Origin: Adiantum capillus-veneris
Lineage: Eukaryota > Streptophyta > Polypodiopsida > Polypodiales > Pteridaceae
Length of the DNA: 64,000 nucleotides
Assembly (NCBI GenBank): GCA_014529385.2
Contig: CM043969.1
Location: 15,623,446 to 15,687,445 of the forward strand
Direction: 5' to 3'
Part shown: positions 44,226-55,500 of the stretch, piece by piece
Numbering within the stretch: the first letter of the stretch is position 1
How the letters are laid out: each line of letters opens with the position of its first letter
Notes under the pieces: generated by a model
The model's input: only the letters and a program-made list of their open reading frames with translations
Told to the model about the DNA's origin: nothing
Databases searched by the model: none
Position numbers and translations under genes: made by a program

Positions 44226-45769
44226 TGACGGGAGCAAAACGAACCCCAAACCCCGACGGACTCTAAAACATCGGGGACCGAATGGCGCGCCTCGAGCCTG
44301 TCATGGTAAAGCAAACAGGGGGCACCACCTAGCTTCAGCGGCTAGGACGCAAACAACACACCACCATAACAAAGTTTTCATCCAAGAGAGATGGATACTT
44401 GGGAGTAATGATGAAGAGGAAAGGGAATGAGATCAAGTGAGAGAGGGAGAGAGAGAGAGAGTGAGGGAGGGGGTATAGCGGCTTAGTACTTAGGCACCAC
44501 AAAAGGATGGCGAATCCGCACACCCTTCACACATACACAAGCTCACTCCAAAACACAAGACTAGGTGGCGATTCCGCACACCTCACATGGGCAAAACATT
44601 GCAAGAAAACATACTCACAAAACCTCAAGCTTTATTTAGAGAATTAGGCAATGAAATGGGGAGCATAGGGTAGGGGAATGAGAAGGGAGAGAGTGGTAGA
44701 GCACATGGCGGATAGGTGGGAGTTGATGGCGAAGACTCGCACGAGGATTATGGCCATCATCCTTCATTTAGTTGCCCTTCATCTTCCATAGCCAAGGGTG
44801 TAGAGGTCATGCTCAAGACAAGCATGGTGATTGCGGTGATGGTGATGGTGATGGTGTGGGTGTGTGTCTGTGCACTAGGCACACACAGTGCATAGTGTGT
44901 TCTTTGGTGATGTTGTGTGTGTCTTTAGTGTGATGGTGAACCGTCTTTATATAGGGTAGGAGGGGGGAGAAATTCTAGAATTTAAAAATGAAGAAATCAT
45001 TATCTACACAGGCCATGTGACTATGGGACCCACTTGTCTGGCTGTGTGTATATGTGCCAGAACAGCAGTCTCATGAGAGAGAGACTAAGAGAGAGAGATG
45101 GGTGAATGGAAAAAAGAGAGGTGACATGGAGAATAAAGTAACTACAAGAGGGGAGAGAGGGGAGTGTGTTCAGAGGTGAATCTGTGTGCAGATGTGTGTG
45201 AACACAAGAAAATCAGGTAACCACTGGGTGGGGATGGGTCTGTGGGCACCTTTTTCAGTGAAACTGAGTGTGTGTGAGTGTAGGGAAGGCCATCTGGCTA
45301 CAAGACAAGAGAGATTTCGAATTTTAGAGAGAGAGGGGATATTTGGATCATGGGAGAGTGTAGGAGAGAGAAAAGGGGGGGTGGGTTATACTGTTTTGGA
45401 AGATAGGAGAGGTGGCATGTGAGTTAGGGTGCATTATTGGTAAGGACAGGGGGTGGGGTAGCTTCAAGGGAGAGAGAAAGGAGAAAGGACAAGGGGAAGA
45501 GAGAGGGGGTTGACCTTTTGAGTGGAGGAGAGGAAAAGGGACACCCGGCGGCGCAATAGTGAAGAAAAAGGAGGCAAGGTGGGGATGGGCTACCCCGCAG
45601 GCATGAGGTGGCCTATTTTACCTTTCTTATATATTTACATAATCATACTTTATTTTTTTCTTACTTTTTTCCAATGCCTTTTATCACTCCCTCCCTAAGA
45701 GGGGGTTTTCATGGGGTGGGGACGAGAGAAGAGGGGTATGGGAGCTTGGCTTGTGAAAATCCCCCATCA
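44226..45769 (-). repeat. 3' LTR of the gag-only element
   Basis: It starts TGACGGGAGCAAAACG on the plus strand. It contains GA, GT and GATGGT runs near 44446-44870 and a minus-strand TATATAA at 44953-44947. Confidence 0.93.
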
Positions 45770-45795
45770 TTAGCCCTCCCCTTTTGGCTAGAGGC
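45770..45795 (-). other. Polypurine tract of the gag-only element
   Basis: The minus strand reads AAAAGGGGAGGGCTAA immediately before the 3' LTR start TGATGGGGG. Confidence 0.75.
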
Positions 45796-45831
45796 ATTCA
45801 TGTCTCTAGCTCTGTTTCTTCTTCCGCTTAG

Positions 45832-46938
45832 CTATAGGATCCGATATCGAGTTGCCTTCTGAACTAGCCATTCCATTTGGCCATTGGTGAGATTTCTGGG
45901 ATATTCATGAATGTGTAACAGGTCCGGGTGATATCTTGTTCCTTGGAATAGTGTCGGTTGATTAAAGGGGAAGCCCATAACTTCCAGAACTTTGTGCCAA
46001 TGTCCTCCTGGATCCCAAGTGAAAAATAGGATCATTGTCTGGAGTGTCCGAACAATAAAATTTGCATGCCAAATTGGACCAAATTTGTAACCACCAGTAG
46101 CGAGAGGGGAAATGAGCGTCTTCGCTCCTGCAAAGACAGAACTGAAAATTATGATTCCCAAGAGTGTACCAAGAATCCACCATATATGGCCGCCTTGTTG
46201 GTGTGGTGAGCTCAAGTTTTCTTTAGAATCCTGCTTACTGCCATGACTAGAAAAAACTGCAAGCATATCATGCTTCTTTTGGGTGTGCTCAAACATGTCA
46301 GCTTCCTTTACTGATGCTAATAGCAAGCCACCTACCTTGCGGCTTAAATACAAGCGTAATCCACTTACCTTTCTGCAAAGAGAGGATGCACTATTTGTAA
46401 AAAATTATACCAAATTGCGAATGAGGTCTTTATTCTTACATTCTATCAGGATTTTGTCTATCCATGGCTCCTTTGCTCTTATCTCCATGCTGATCTTCTC
46501 TCTATATGTTATAGCGGCTAGCCATAGCCATAGGTCTGATGCATCCCATGCAAACACAATGCTGTGTTGTGGAGGAGTTTGGAAAATCCTTAAAAGGTTG
46601 GTAGCATATTGATCATCAAACTTACTCTGAACACCCTCACATAAACTGGAGGCATTACCCATCTCCAAGTTTATAACACCCTTCAGTAGACTAGAGGCAT
46701 TACCCATCTCTAAGTCTATAACACTACACAATAAAGTCTTGCTTGGCTGCCAAGCCTCTGGAGAAATATCCAACTCCAAACCTTCAGTCATACTTACCTC
46801 TTCGTTATGGTCCTCAAGTGAAACTACCTTGATGCAAGATTCCTTTAGCTTGCTACACTGTCGTGGGTCCATGATGGTGCACAGGCTTCCGTTCTCAAAG
46901 CCCTCCCCTTTGATTGATATGTTGTCCACCTTCTGCAA
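45832..46938 (-). pseudogene. Downstream frame of the gag-only element with a membrane segment
   Basis: One frame from about 46938 to 45832 (about 369 codons) is interrupted by a single TAA at 46407-46405. No ATG is obvious at 46938. The first part holds a tandem peptide repeat (LEMGNASSL twice) and ends in a Trp-rich stretch (DLWLWLAAI). The second part has a hydrophobic helix (WWILGTLLGIIIFSSVFAGA) followed by a Trp/His-rich region. I recognise no family. Its place between gag and the 3' LTR is where env-like or accessory frames lie in some plant retroelements. A donor-like AAAG/GTAAGT follows the stop, so splicing might bypass it. Confidence 0.5.
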
Positions 46939-47054
46939 AGCCTTGCTAGCAGGCTGGTTTCCTCTTCTCTTGTATCTTTCATGCCCTTTGCATTCCTCTT
47001 ACTCTGACGAGGACTAATCAACACTTTACACCTTCTTACCCTTACTACCCAATG

Positions 47055-47243
47055 CTATCGATTGATTGCTTTGGTGCCTATTTCATCCAAGGTTAAAGAT
47101 GTACTCACATTTGTAACACAATTTTCTTGACTTACCTCCCCCACCTGGGTAGCATATGTTGATTCTTTAACCTCTTGTTTCACTGATTCTGTTCTTTGAA
47201 TAAACTTCTCGCTTGATCCTTCTTCTGTTACACTCATCTTGAC
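47055..47243 (-). other. Continuation of the gag frame after its stop
   Basis: After the gag TAG (47246-47244) the same frame stays open for 63 codons (VKMSVTEEGSSEK...) to the next stop at 47055. Readthrough or an older, longer gag could explain it. The peptide is acidic and unrecognised. Confidence 0.45.
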
Positions 47244-48227
47244 CTATTCTGCAAGACCAATGATACTTGGTGTGCGGGTACCAATTGGTGGTGGGCGTAG
47301 GATGATTGTAAGTGGTGATTGTGGCGGACGTAGAATTTGTGTTGGTGGGGCTGGTGCTCGGGGTGGGGGTGTTCTTTCTCTAGGGGGTGAAAATTGGTTC
47401 CTCCTACCTCCTCTATTATAGTTTTGTTGTGGTTTGGGACAGTAGTACATACTGTGACCATCTTCTCCATATTCGTAGCAGTGATACTCCCTGTTTTGTC
47501 GTCGTGCTCTTCCAGGGTCTTGATCTCTTTCTTGACTCCTCCCTTGCTGTATTAAGTGGACAAACAAATTCTGCAGTTGGTCAGTAATATGGGCCAACAT
47601 ATCTTGTTGGTCATCTCTTACCCCAAGAGCCGGTGGTGGTGGTGGAATGGTGGTTGTCGTAGTTGCTGGTCGACGCGATGTTCCTGCTTCTGTTGACTCG
47701 GTTTCTTTGGCTTTCATTTCCAGCTTCTTGTCCTTAAGGTGAGCAATCTCAACGGCTAACTCGTACGTAGCCGGGAATCTACCTTTCACCTTCTCCTTGA
47801 GAAGCGGCCATAAGCCATGCGTGAACCGATCTTTTTTTAGGAAATCGGGTGCGGCTTTCCCCCTTGCCAGTGACTCAACCCACCGTTCCCACAAATCCAC
47901 AAATTTGGACTCATAGGTGGCATATTCTAAAAGACCCTCCTGCTTCAAGTCTCTCAACTTGTCCCACAACTTTTCTGAAGTGGTACCTCCCCCAAAGCGC
48001 CTCTTAAAAGCGGTTTTTAAGGGTTCCCAGTCATCCTTGGTTGCTTGTGGAAGTGCATTGTACCATGATCTAGCTTCTAGCTTCATGAGATGCTTAAAGA
48101 TTCTAACCCGGGATTCATCCGTATCTTTGTTGCTCACTACACATGCTACTTCAAAGTCATCTAGGAAGTCTGTTACCAAAACCTCCCCCTTCTTTCCTTT
48201 AAATGTTGGAAATGCTACACTTGCCAT
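47244..48227 (-). CDS. Gag protein of the gag-only element
   Basis: It is 327 residues from ATG 48227 (MASVAFPTFKGKKGE); upstream in-frame codons lack an ATG. Residues about 1-180 form a retrotransposon gag domain (ARSWYNALP, FKRRFGG, FVDLWERWVES, FTHGLWPLLK). A basic, Pro-rich tail follows. The knuckle near residue 260 reads CYEYGEDGHSMYYC: the second Cys of C-x2-C-x4-H-x4-C is Tyr, so zinc binding is probably impaired. Gag would form particles that package the element RNA. The frame is otherwise intact, which is notable because pol is missing. Confidence 0.85.
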   Translation of the reverse strand: MASVAFPTFKGKKGEVLVTDFLDDFEVACVVSNKDTDESRVRIFKHLMKLEARSWYNALPQATKDDWEPLKTAFKRRFGGGTTSEKLWDKLRDLKQEGLLEYATYESKFVDLWERWVESLARGKAAPDFLKKDRFTHGLWPLLKEKVKGRFPATYELAVEIAHLKDKKLEMKAKETESTEAGTSRRPATTTTTIPPPPPALGVRDDQQDMLAHITDQLQNLFVHLIQQGRSQERDQDPGRARRQNREYHCYEYGEDGHSMYYCPKPQQNYNRGGRRNQFSPPRERTPPPRAPAPPTQILRPPQSPLTIILRPPPIGTRTPSIIGLAE

Positions 48228-48310
48228 GATTACTGAGAGAGAGCTAGAAAGACACACTGCTTAACTTGCAAAAGTTTTTTTCTTCTTTACAAGGAGGCGT
48301 GTATACCCTC

Positions 48311-48529
48311 TTATACTAGGACATAGATTAAAACTTCAAACGGTACATTGCCTTGTACCAAAGGTAGGACAAATGGTTGATCTGATGCCAAAACCTCAAA
48401 AAATCGCTCCCCATCCAGCATGGTGTCAATGACGTGCTGGTAGTGAGCCTTCAAATCCAGTATTACCTTGATTGAGCGTACACGTGTTGGTATGTGTGAT
48501 CTGTCTTGAGGTAGGTTGTACTGATTCAT
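48311..48529 (-). other. Small frame 3 upstream of gag
   Basis: 72 codons from an ATG (MNQYNLPQDRSHI...), ending in a hydrophobic stretch (PFEVLIYVLV). It is unrecognised and lies 83 bp before the gag ATG. Confidence 0.35.
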
Positions 48530-48546
48530 GTGAAGCTTAGAGGTGC

Positions 48547-48771
48547 TCAGTCACTGTCCAAGCTTGTGGGAGAGGGTGGTGTTCTTTCCTGAAACAAACT
48601 CAGTAGATCCCTAGTTTCTCTAGTGAGAGTGTGAGCCAATGCTTCCGTTATCTGTGCTGCAGCATCAGGTGCGACTTGAAAACTGACTGTGATAATTACC
48701 TCGATGACTTGAGTTACCCGATTCTCAAAGTAGAATAGTGTTGATTCTCTATTGTGTAGAGCTCCTTCCAT
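48547..48771 (-). other. Small frame 2 upstream of gag
   Basis: 74 codons from an ATG (MEGALHNRESTLFYFENRV...), ending in an acidic, Ser/Pro-rich tail. It overlaps the end of frame 1 by about 20 bp. Confidence 0.35.
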
Positions 48772-49012
48772 TTTGTTGTTGTGGGTTGGTTGTAGGTTGC
48801 GGACATGGTTTCGACCTTCTCCTTCTTCTTCTTGGCACTTGGCCTATGTATATCCACTGGGTTTGGCGTGTTGGTTGACTCTCCCACTGCAAATCGATTA
48901 CCGTTATGCCTGGCACTCGAGCTTCGATGGATATGCGGAGTTCGTCTAGTTGTGCTTGGAGCTCTTCTTCTTCTGTCGTCCAATTAGCAAATCCTGCTAG
49001 CCATTCATCCAT
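48749..49012 (-). other. Small frame 1 upstream of gag
   Basis: 87 codons from an ATG (MDEWLAGFANW...), with a charged stretch suggesting a short coiled coil (TEEEELQAQLDELRISIEAR) and an Arg run near residue 60. It is the first frame after the primer site. Upstream frames exist in some Tat/Ogre-type elements; a relationship is not shown. Confidence 0.4.
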
Positions 49013-49063
49013 TCACAATAGTTTAGGGGTTTCAGTCTTGTAAACTGAAGGGTTTCATGAAAA

Positions 49064-49085
49064 GATCCTCAGTGGGGGCACCAAA
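49064..49085 (-). other. Primer-binding site of the gag-only element
   Basis: The minus strand reads TTTGGTGCCCCCACTGAGG after the 5' LTR end CCGTCA. TGG matches a tRNA CCA end. The tRNA is not identified; it is not initiator Met. The same site adjoins the LTR at 38811. Confidence 0.65.
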
Positions 49086-50633
49086 TGACGGGAGCAAAGC
49101 GAACCCCGAACCCCCGACGGCCTCTAAAACACCGGGGACCGAATGACGCGCCTCGAGCTTGTCATGGTAAAGAAAACAGGGGGCACCACCTAGCTTCAGC
49201 GGCTAGGACGCAAACAACACACCACCATAACAAAGTTTTCATCCAAGAGAGATGGATGCTTGGGAGTAATGATGAAGAGGAAAGGGAATGAGATCAAGTG
49301 AGAGAGGGAGAGAGAGAGAGAGAGTGAGGGAGGGGGTATAGCGGCTTAGTACTTAGGCACCACAAAAGGATGGCGAATCCGCACACCCTTCACACATACA
49401 CAAGCTCACTCCAAAACACAAGACTAGGTGGCGATTCCGCACACCTCACATGGGCAAAACATTGCAAGAAAACATACTCACAAAACCTCAAGCTTTATTT
49501 AGAGAATTAGGCGATGAAATGGGGAGCATAGGGTAGGGGAATGAGAAGGGAGAGAGTGGTAGAGCACATGGAGGATAGGTGGGAGTTGATGGCGAAGACT
49601 CGCACGAGGATTATGGCCATCATCCTTCATTTAGTTGCCCTTCATCTTCCATAGCCAAGGGTGTAGAGGTCATGCTCAAGACAAGCATGGTGATTGCGGT
49701 GATGGTGATGGTGATGGTGTGGGTGTGTGTGTGTGCACTAGGCACACACAGTGCATAGTGTGTTCTTTGGTGATGTTGTGTGTGTCTTTAGTGTGATGGT
49801 TAACCCTCTTTATATAGGGTAGGAGGGGGGAGAAATTCTAGAATTTAAAAATGAAGAAATCATTATCTACACAGGCCATGTGACTGTGGGACCCACTTGT
49901 CTGGCTGTGTGTATATGTGCCAGAACAGCAGTCTCATGAGAGAGAGACTAAGAGAGAGAGATGGGTGAATGGAAAAAAGAGAGGTGACATGGAGAATAAA
50001 GTAACTACAAGAGGGGAGAGAGGGGAGTGTGTTCAGAGGTGAATTTGTGTGTAGATGTGTATGAACACAAGAAAATCAGGTAACCACTGGGTGGGGATGG
50101 GTCTGTGGGTACCTTTTTCAGTGAAACTGAGTGTGTGTGAGTGTGGGGGAGGCCATGTGGCTACAAGACAAGAGAGATTTCGAATTTTAGAGAGAGAGGG
50201 GATATTTGGATCATGGGAGAGTGTAGGAGAGAGAAAAAGGGGGGGTGGGGTATACTGTTTTGGAAGATAGGAGAGGTGGCATGTGAGTTAGGGTGCATTA
50301 TTGGTAAGGTCAGGGGGTGGGGTAGCTTCAAGGGAGAGAGAAAGGAGAAAGGACAAGGGGAAGAGAGAGGGGGTTGACCTTTTGAGTGGAGGAGAGGAAA
50401 AGGGACACCCGGCGGCGCAACAGTGAAGAAAAAGGAGGCAAGGTGGGGATGGGCTACCCCGCTGGCATGAGGTGGCCTAGTTTACCTTTCTTATATATTT
50501 ACATAATCATACTTTATTTGTTTCTTACTTTTTTCCAATGCCTTTTATCACTCCCTCCCTAAGAGGGGGTTTTCATGGGGTGGGGACGAGAGAAGAGGGG
50601 TATGGGAGCTTGGCTTGTGAAAAGCCCCCATCA
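49086..50633 (-). repeat. 5' LTR of the gag-only element
   Basis: It is 1,548 bp and differs from the other LTR by a small number of substitutions and microsatellite steps. A minus-strand TATATAA lies at 49816-49810. Confidence 0.93.
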
Positions 50634-50637
50634 CTAG

Positions 50638-52117
50638 CAGACCGGCCACAGTAGGGATCCAAAGGAGGGAAAATAGGGATCCAAAGGGGGGTCCATCTGC
50701 AAAAGAGCCATGTGCAACAATGGGCTAAAAAGACCCTAAGGTTTAGCCCATTAAGACTTCCAAAATGCTAAGGTTCCAAAATTCAAAGGTTGTGTCCAAA
50801 GGTCAACCTTAAGGGAATTGGATGCTTTGTGTGTGACCAAAAAAAAGTCTTTGCATATCCCTACATAGGAGGGGCGAGCCTAGCATGTAGGGGATGAGAG
50901 AGAAAGCCACACACACACACACACAAGCCCCCTTTACACAAAGGGAATGAGGGACACATGTCAGCTCCCTAGGCCAGATGCCCACAAGGTGTACCCAATT
51001 CCTATTGGATGGCCTTGGAGGTGGACCAATGAGAATTAGGCTAGAGTAAATCTAGTTTAATTAATTTAAAAACACTTAATAAAAGAACCAATGAGAATTA
51101 ATTCCTCTAGAAGACTATTGGACAGTCTCCCAAGTGGTCCAATGAGCATTCAACAGCCCAATGGCTTGCCTGATTCCTATTGGCCAGGAGGCAAAGGGTT
51201 CCAATGAAAGTTTAATTGAATTATTAATTAACCTAAAGCTCTCACGAAAGGGGAAAGGGGGACACATGTCAGAAGGCTATCACTTATGCTGCTTAATAGT
51301 CATTGGCTTGACTTGGGGAGGGCCAATGACGGTTGAGCAAGAGAAAATGGCAAGAGGGCTCGCCCAAGAGAGAGAGGGGGCTGATTTTTGCAAGGTATTA
51401 TCACACACACACACACACAATCTCATGTGTGAAGAAAGAGAAGACTATCTCCTCCCAAGCTTTAATGGAGAGCTCATCACCTACTCCAAGCTTGTGAGAT
51501 AGAAGCCTACATCGACACTCTCTTGGCATGTGGATGCAAATCCAACCAAGAGCCAAGCTTCAATGCATGCTCATCTCCTCTACCAATCTAATTACTAAGC
51601 TAAGCTATGCTAATATGAGTGGTTATGTGAGGAGATGTACATCTTTCTAGTAAGATACTCCTTTTTCCTCTCAATCTACTCTCATACCCTGCTAGCTCTC
51701 ACCATGTTCGAAGGTGTGTGAGGTCTTGGGTCTGAGAACGGGGATAATTCAAGTTGTGTTTGATTAAGTGTTTTGCTTGGTGTATGAAGCTTCCATCTTC
51801 ATTGCACTAGCTAGTCTTGAAGGAACACAAAGAATTGTATTGTACAATGTCTCTCTTGATGGGAGAAACCATAATACAAAGCCTTTTGAAGGGGGGACCA
51901 GCTCCATGCAAATCTGGTCCTCAACTGTTGTCAATAGTTTAATTTCTCTCTCTTTCGAAAGTATTGTCGATGCTATCTAACTAGGTGTTATGCTTTTTGT
52001 TGCTCTCTCCACCCAAGCACTCTTGTAATTCTCATTAGGAATCTATTCTAATGAAATGCCCACTATGTTCATGCTAATTTCCGCTACACCTAAGTTATTA
52101 GGCCATTAAATTTTACA
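50638..52117 (+). repeat. 5' LTR of element 3, remainder
   Basis: It continues from 44225 and ends TTTTACA. The stem near the end reads GGACCAG (51895-51901) / CTGGTCC (51914-51920), whereas sister LTRs have GGACCGG/CCGGTCC, so both arms changed together. CA repeats lie near 50908 and 51403. Confidence 0.93.
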
Positions 52118-52136
52118 TTGGTATCAAAGCTCAAGG
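52118..52136 (+). other. Primer-binding site of element 3
   Basis: TTGGTATCAAAGCTCAAGG is the initiator-Met type, as in element 2. Confidence 0.85.
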
Positions 52137-52292
52137 TTTCTCTTTTCTTGCTCAAGAAGGGAGGTCCTCAAGCCAGCTACAAATGGTTGGTATTATTAAT
52201 TGCTTGTGAGTAAGTAGAATAGGGATTTTTCAGCCTTGCAGTGCGCCTGCCTTTGTGCAGTTAATGGGGCATCACCATCGAGAGCTATGGTC

Positions 52293-52340
52293 TTAATAGT
52301 GGAGTCCTACGGGGCTTGCCTACGGCTTAACCACTATTGA
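52293..52340 (+). promoter_or_regulatory. Leader stem-loop of element 3 RNA
   Basis: AATAGTGG (52295-52302) pairs with CCACTATT (52331-52338), with GCCTACGGC in the loop, as in element 2. Confidence 0.5.
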
Positions 52341-52534
52341 GCTATTAGAAGCTTGAAAGGAGCCGGTGTTGTTTTGGTGTCAAAAGACCCTCTCTTCTAT
52401 TCCTTGCAATTAATGTTATTCGAGCCGCGGGTACAGTAGCTTGAGCGCTTTTTCTAAAGGGGTAAAGAGGAGTAGCAACTAGGGCTTGAAGTGCCAAAGT
52501 ATACCTAAAAAGTTTACACCTAAAAGTTGTTAGA

Positions 52535-55500
52535 ATGGCTGACAATAGTAAAGAGAGTGAAATTAATGTTGATAACTTTGATTTTGCTCATGAGCAAGCT
52601 ACTAATGATGCTTCAATGCTTGTTAACTGTCTTGTTTCTAGGCTTCAACAAGCCATGGGCAATCCATCTCTCCAAAGTGAAGTGCAACGGCAGCTCCGTG
52701 CTCACGAGATTCTCCAAGCTCATCACCATGACGAGAGAACACCTAGGAAGCCTCCTTGTGAGACTACCAAAAGAGGTCTGAGGTCACCCTCTTCTCCACC
52801 TTCTTCAAATTCTTCACCTTCTGAAGAAAGTGATGGTGCAACTTTTGAACCATCAAAAAGAAGAGGCCATAGGAAATCCTATGCCGCATGGAAGAGGTCG
52901 TCCAAGCTGAAGAAATTCAAAGAGGGAGGGAAGAGCATCTCTTTCCTTACCTATGATGGCACCTTCGGTGCTATGGACAATGTCTTGGCCTTTATCCAGC
53001 AATTCGATGCGGCGTTTGGAGATGAGGGCTTCACGGAGTCCTCTAAGCTACGCCATGTAGCTATGCACTTTCAAAAGTCCGCCAGACAATGGTGGTCTAG
53101 CCTACGAGCCAACGGTGAAGCTCCACGAACATGGAAGGCTTTAAGAGCTTCCATTATGAAGCAGTTTTTGGCCACCGATGCCAAAGACAAAGTACTCACC
53201 GAATGGAGAAGCTTAAAGCTCTCTCCCAATGAATCCATCCACAAATATGTAGACAAGTTTTGGGACCTACAACTCAAAGCCACTGTCTTCAAAAAGTTGG
53301 ATTTTGGAGAGCAAAAGCAACAATTTTGTGCGGGCTTAACCGAAGAAATGGCGGAGTATGTCAACTCCCAAAGGCCACGTACCATATCGGCGGTAATACA
53401 CCATACTATGGTGGCCTCTCCAATCAATTTCCAAACGGGGGGTAAAAGAAATAATAAGCCCCCGGAAAACAAGGGTTCCAATGAGCCTAAGGGGAAGGAC
53501 AATGTCCAAAAGTCTCCTAAGGGCAATTTCAACAAAGCTAAAGAGAAGGGAGTTTACAAAGGAAAGAATAAACTCTCTCCTGAAGAGCTTGAGCGTTATC
53601 GAAAAGATAATCGGTGTTTCAAGTGCGGCGAACAAGGGCATGCGTACCGCGCTTGTCCCCAAAAGAACAACCGCCAAGATCCTCCTAGAGCTTCTTTGGT
53701 TGAAATCCAAGAGGAGGAGATTCACCAAACTCACCACAAAGGATCTCCTCTATGCCATGCTTGGGGAAAGGTAAGAGAACATGATGCTTTTATTCTCTTT
53801 GACCCTGGTTCTACTCACAATTTTATATCTATGGAGTTAGCCACCAAGCTAGGCATACAATCCTACGAGATGGGAGATATCCTACCCGCAGACAGTGCCT
53901 TCAAGGGGCAAGAAGCTTCAGTCACTCCCTTAATCAGGAAATTGAGGCTTCATGTCCAAGGCTATGTGGACAAAGAGGACTTCTTTATCTCTCCTCTCAA
54001 GCATGAGGATGTAATCCTAGGGGCACCATGGTTTGACCGCCTGGCTGCCGATGTTAAATTTCCTGAAAGGAGAATCTCCTTTAAGTTCAGGGAAAAAGAC
54101 ATGTATATAGATGCTAAGGAGATGGGTAACACCATCCCCATTGTACATACACCAGCTTTCAACAAGTCAATAAAGAGCTCTATTTCCGTGTACATGATTT
54201 TTGTTAAAGATTCTCAAAATGAACCTAATGCTTTAGCAAAAGAAAATAAAAGCAACCAAAAGGAATTAGAGTTATCCAATTTTCTCAAGGGGTTTCAAGA
54301 TGTTTTTATTGATGACATCCCTTGTGAGCTACCTCCTAAACGAGGTAATGATGACCATGCAATTGAACTTCTTCTAGGAATTTCACCGCCTAACAAACCT
54401 CCTTATAGAGTTTCTCAAGCTCAACAAGAGGAGATTATACGGCAAGTGCATGAGTTAGTTGAGAAGGGCATGGTTAGGCCTAGCTCATCTCCATTTTGCT
54501 CACCTGTGCTATTAGTGCAAAAGAAAGACGGCACATATCGTATGTGTGTCGACTATAGAGCACTAAATAGGATCACTATCAAGAATAGGTTTCCCGTTCC
54601 ACGGGTAGAATACCTATTTGATAAGCTACAAGGATCGACCTACTTCAGTAGGATTGACCTAAAAAGTGGCTATCATCAAATAAGGATAGTTGATCAAGAC
54701 ATTGTAAAGACCGCATTTCGTACTACATTTGGTCTTTATGAATACATTGTCATGCCTTTTGGCTTGACCAATGCACCAGCCACATTCAACCGCTTGATGG
54801 AGAAGCTGTTCAGGCCTCATCGAACCTTCACTGGAGTGTTCTTTGATGATATTATCATCTACTCTAATTCATTGGAGGAACACAAGCAACATCTCCAAGT
54901 AATATTTCAAGTTTTAAGAGAGAATAAACTTTATGTTAATCGAAAGAAAAGTGAATTTTTCTTGCAAGAGATTCAGTATTTAGGTCACATTATCTCTCAA
55001 GATGGCATCCAAATGGATCCATCAAAGTTAGAGGTAATAAAAGGATGGCCTAAACCAAGAAATCTTCATGAACTAAGAAGCTTTATAGGTATGTGTGCAT
55101 ACTATAGACGCTTCATAGAAAAGTTCTCACAAATTGCGGGACCATTGCATGACCTAAAAAAGAAAAGCGTTAGGTATACATGGTCTGCTAAGGAGAACAA
55201 TGCTTTCGAAAAGCTTAAAGAAAAGCTTATCTCTCAACCTGTGCTTACACTACCGGATCTCTCAAAACCATTTGAGGTCCAATGTGATGCTTGTGGTGAT
55301 TGCCTTGGAGCTGTTTTGCTCTAAGAAGGGCACGCCATAGGCTATGAGAGTCGAAGGCTCGACCCTGTTGAGCAAGCTCTAGGCATATACGAAAAGGAAC
55401 TCCTTGCAGTTCTACATGCCTTAGACTCATGGAAGCACTATTTATTGGGGACTCCTTTCATTCTGCGAACGGATCACCAAAGTCTTAAGTACTTCATGAC

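Larger units (their letters stand above)
44226..50633 (-). mobile_element. Gag-only LTR element (LARD-like) with accessory frames
   Basis: The element is 6,408 bp, with direct repeats of 1,544 bp (44226-45769) and 1,548 bp (49086-50633). On the plus strand they start TGACGGGAGC and end CCCCATCA. The flanks are CTAG at 44222-44225 and 50634-50637. Transcription is on the minus strand: a TATATAA box in each LTR (49816-49810 and 44953-44947), a primer site next to 49086 and a purine tract next to 45769. The 3.3-kb interior has three small frames, a gag gene, and a long downstream frame with a membrane segment. Protease, reverse transcriptase, RNase H and integrase are absent, so it depends on a partner for movement. 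The LTRs are very similar, so insertion is recent. Confidence 0.9.

Noticed and set aside
44222..50638. A 5-bp target duplication for the gag-only element
   Set aside because: Only CTAG (4 bp) matches on both sides. GCTAG versus CTAGC does not align as a 5-bp duplication, so 4 bp is reported.
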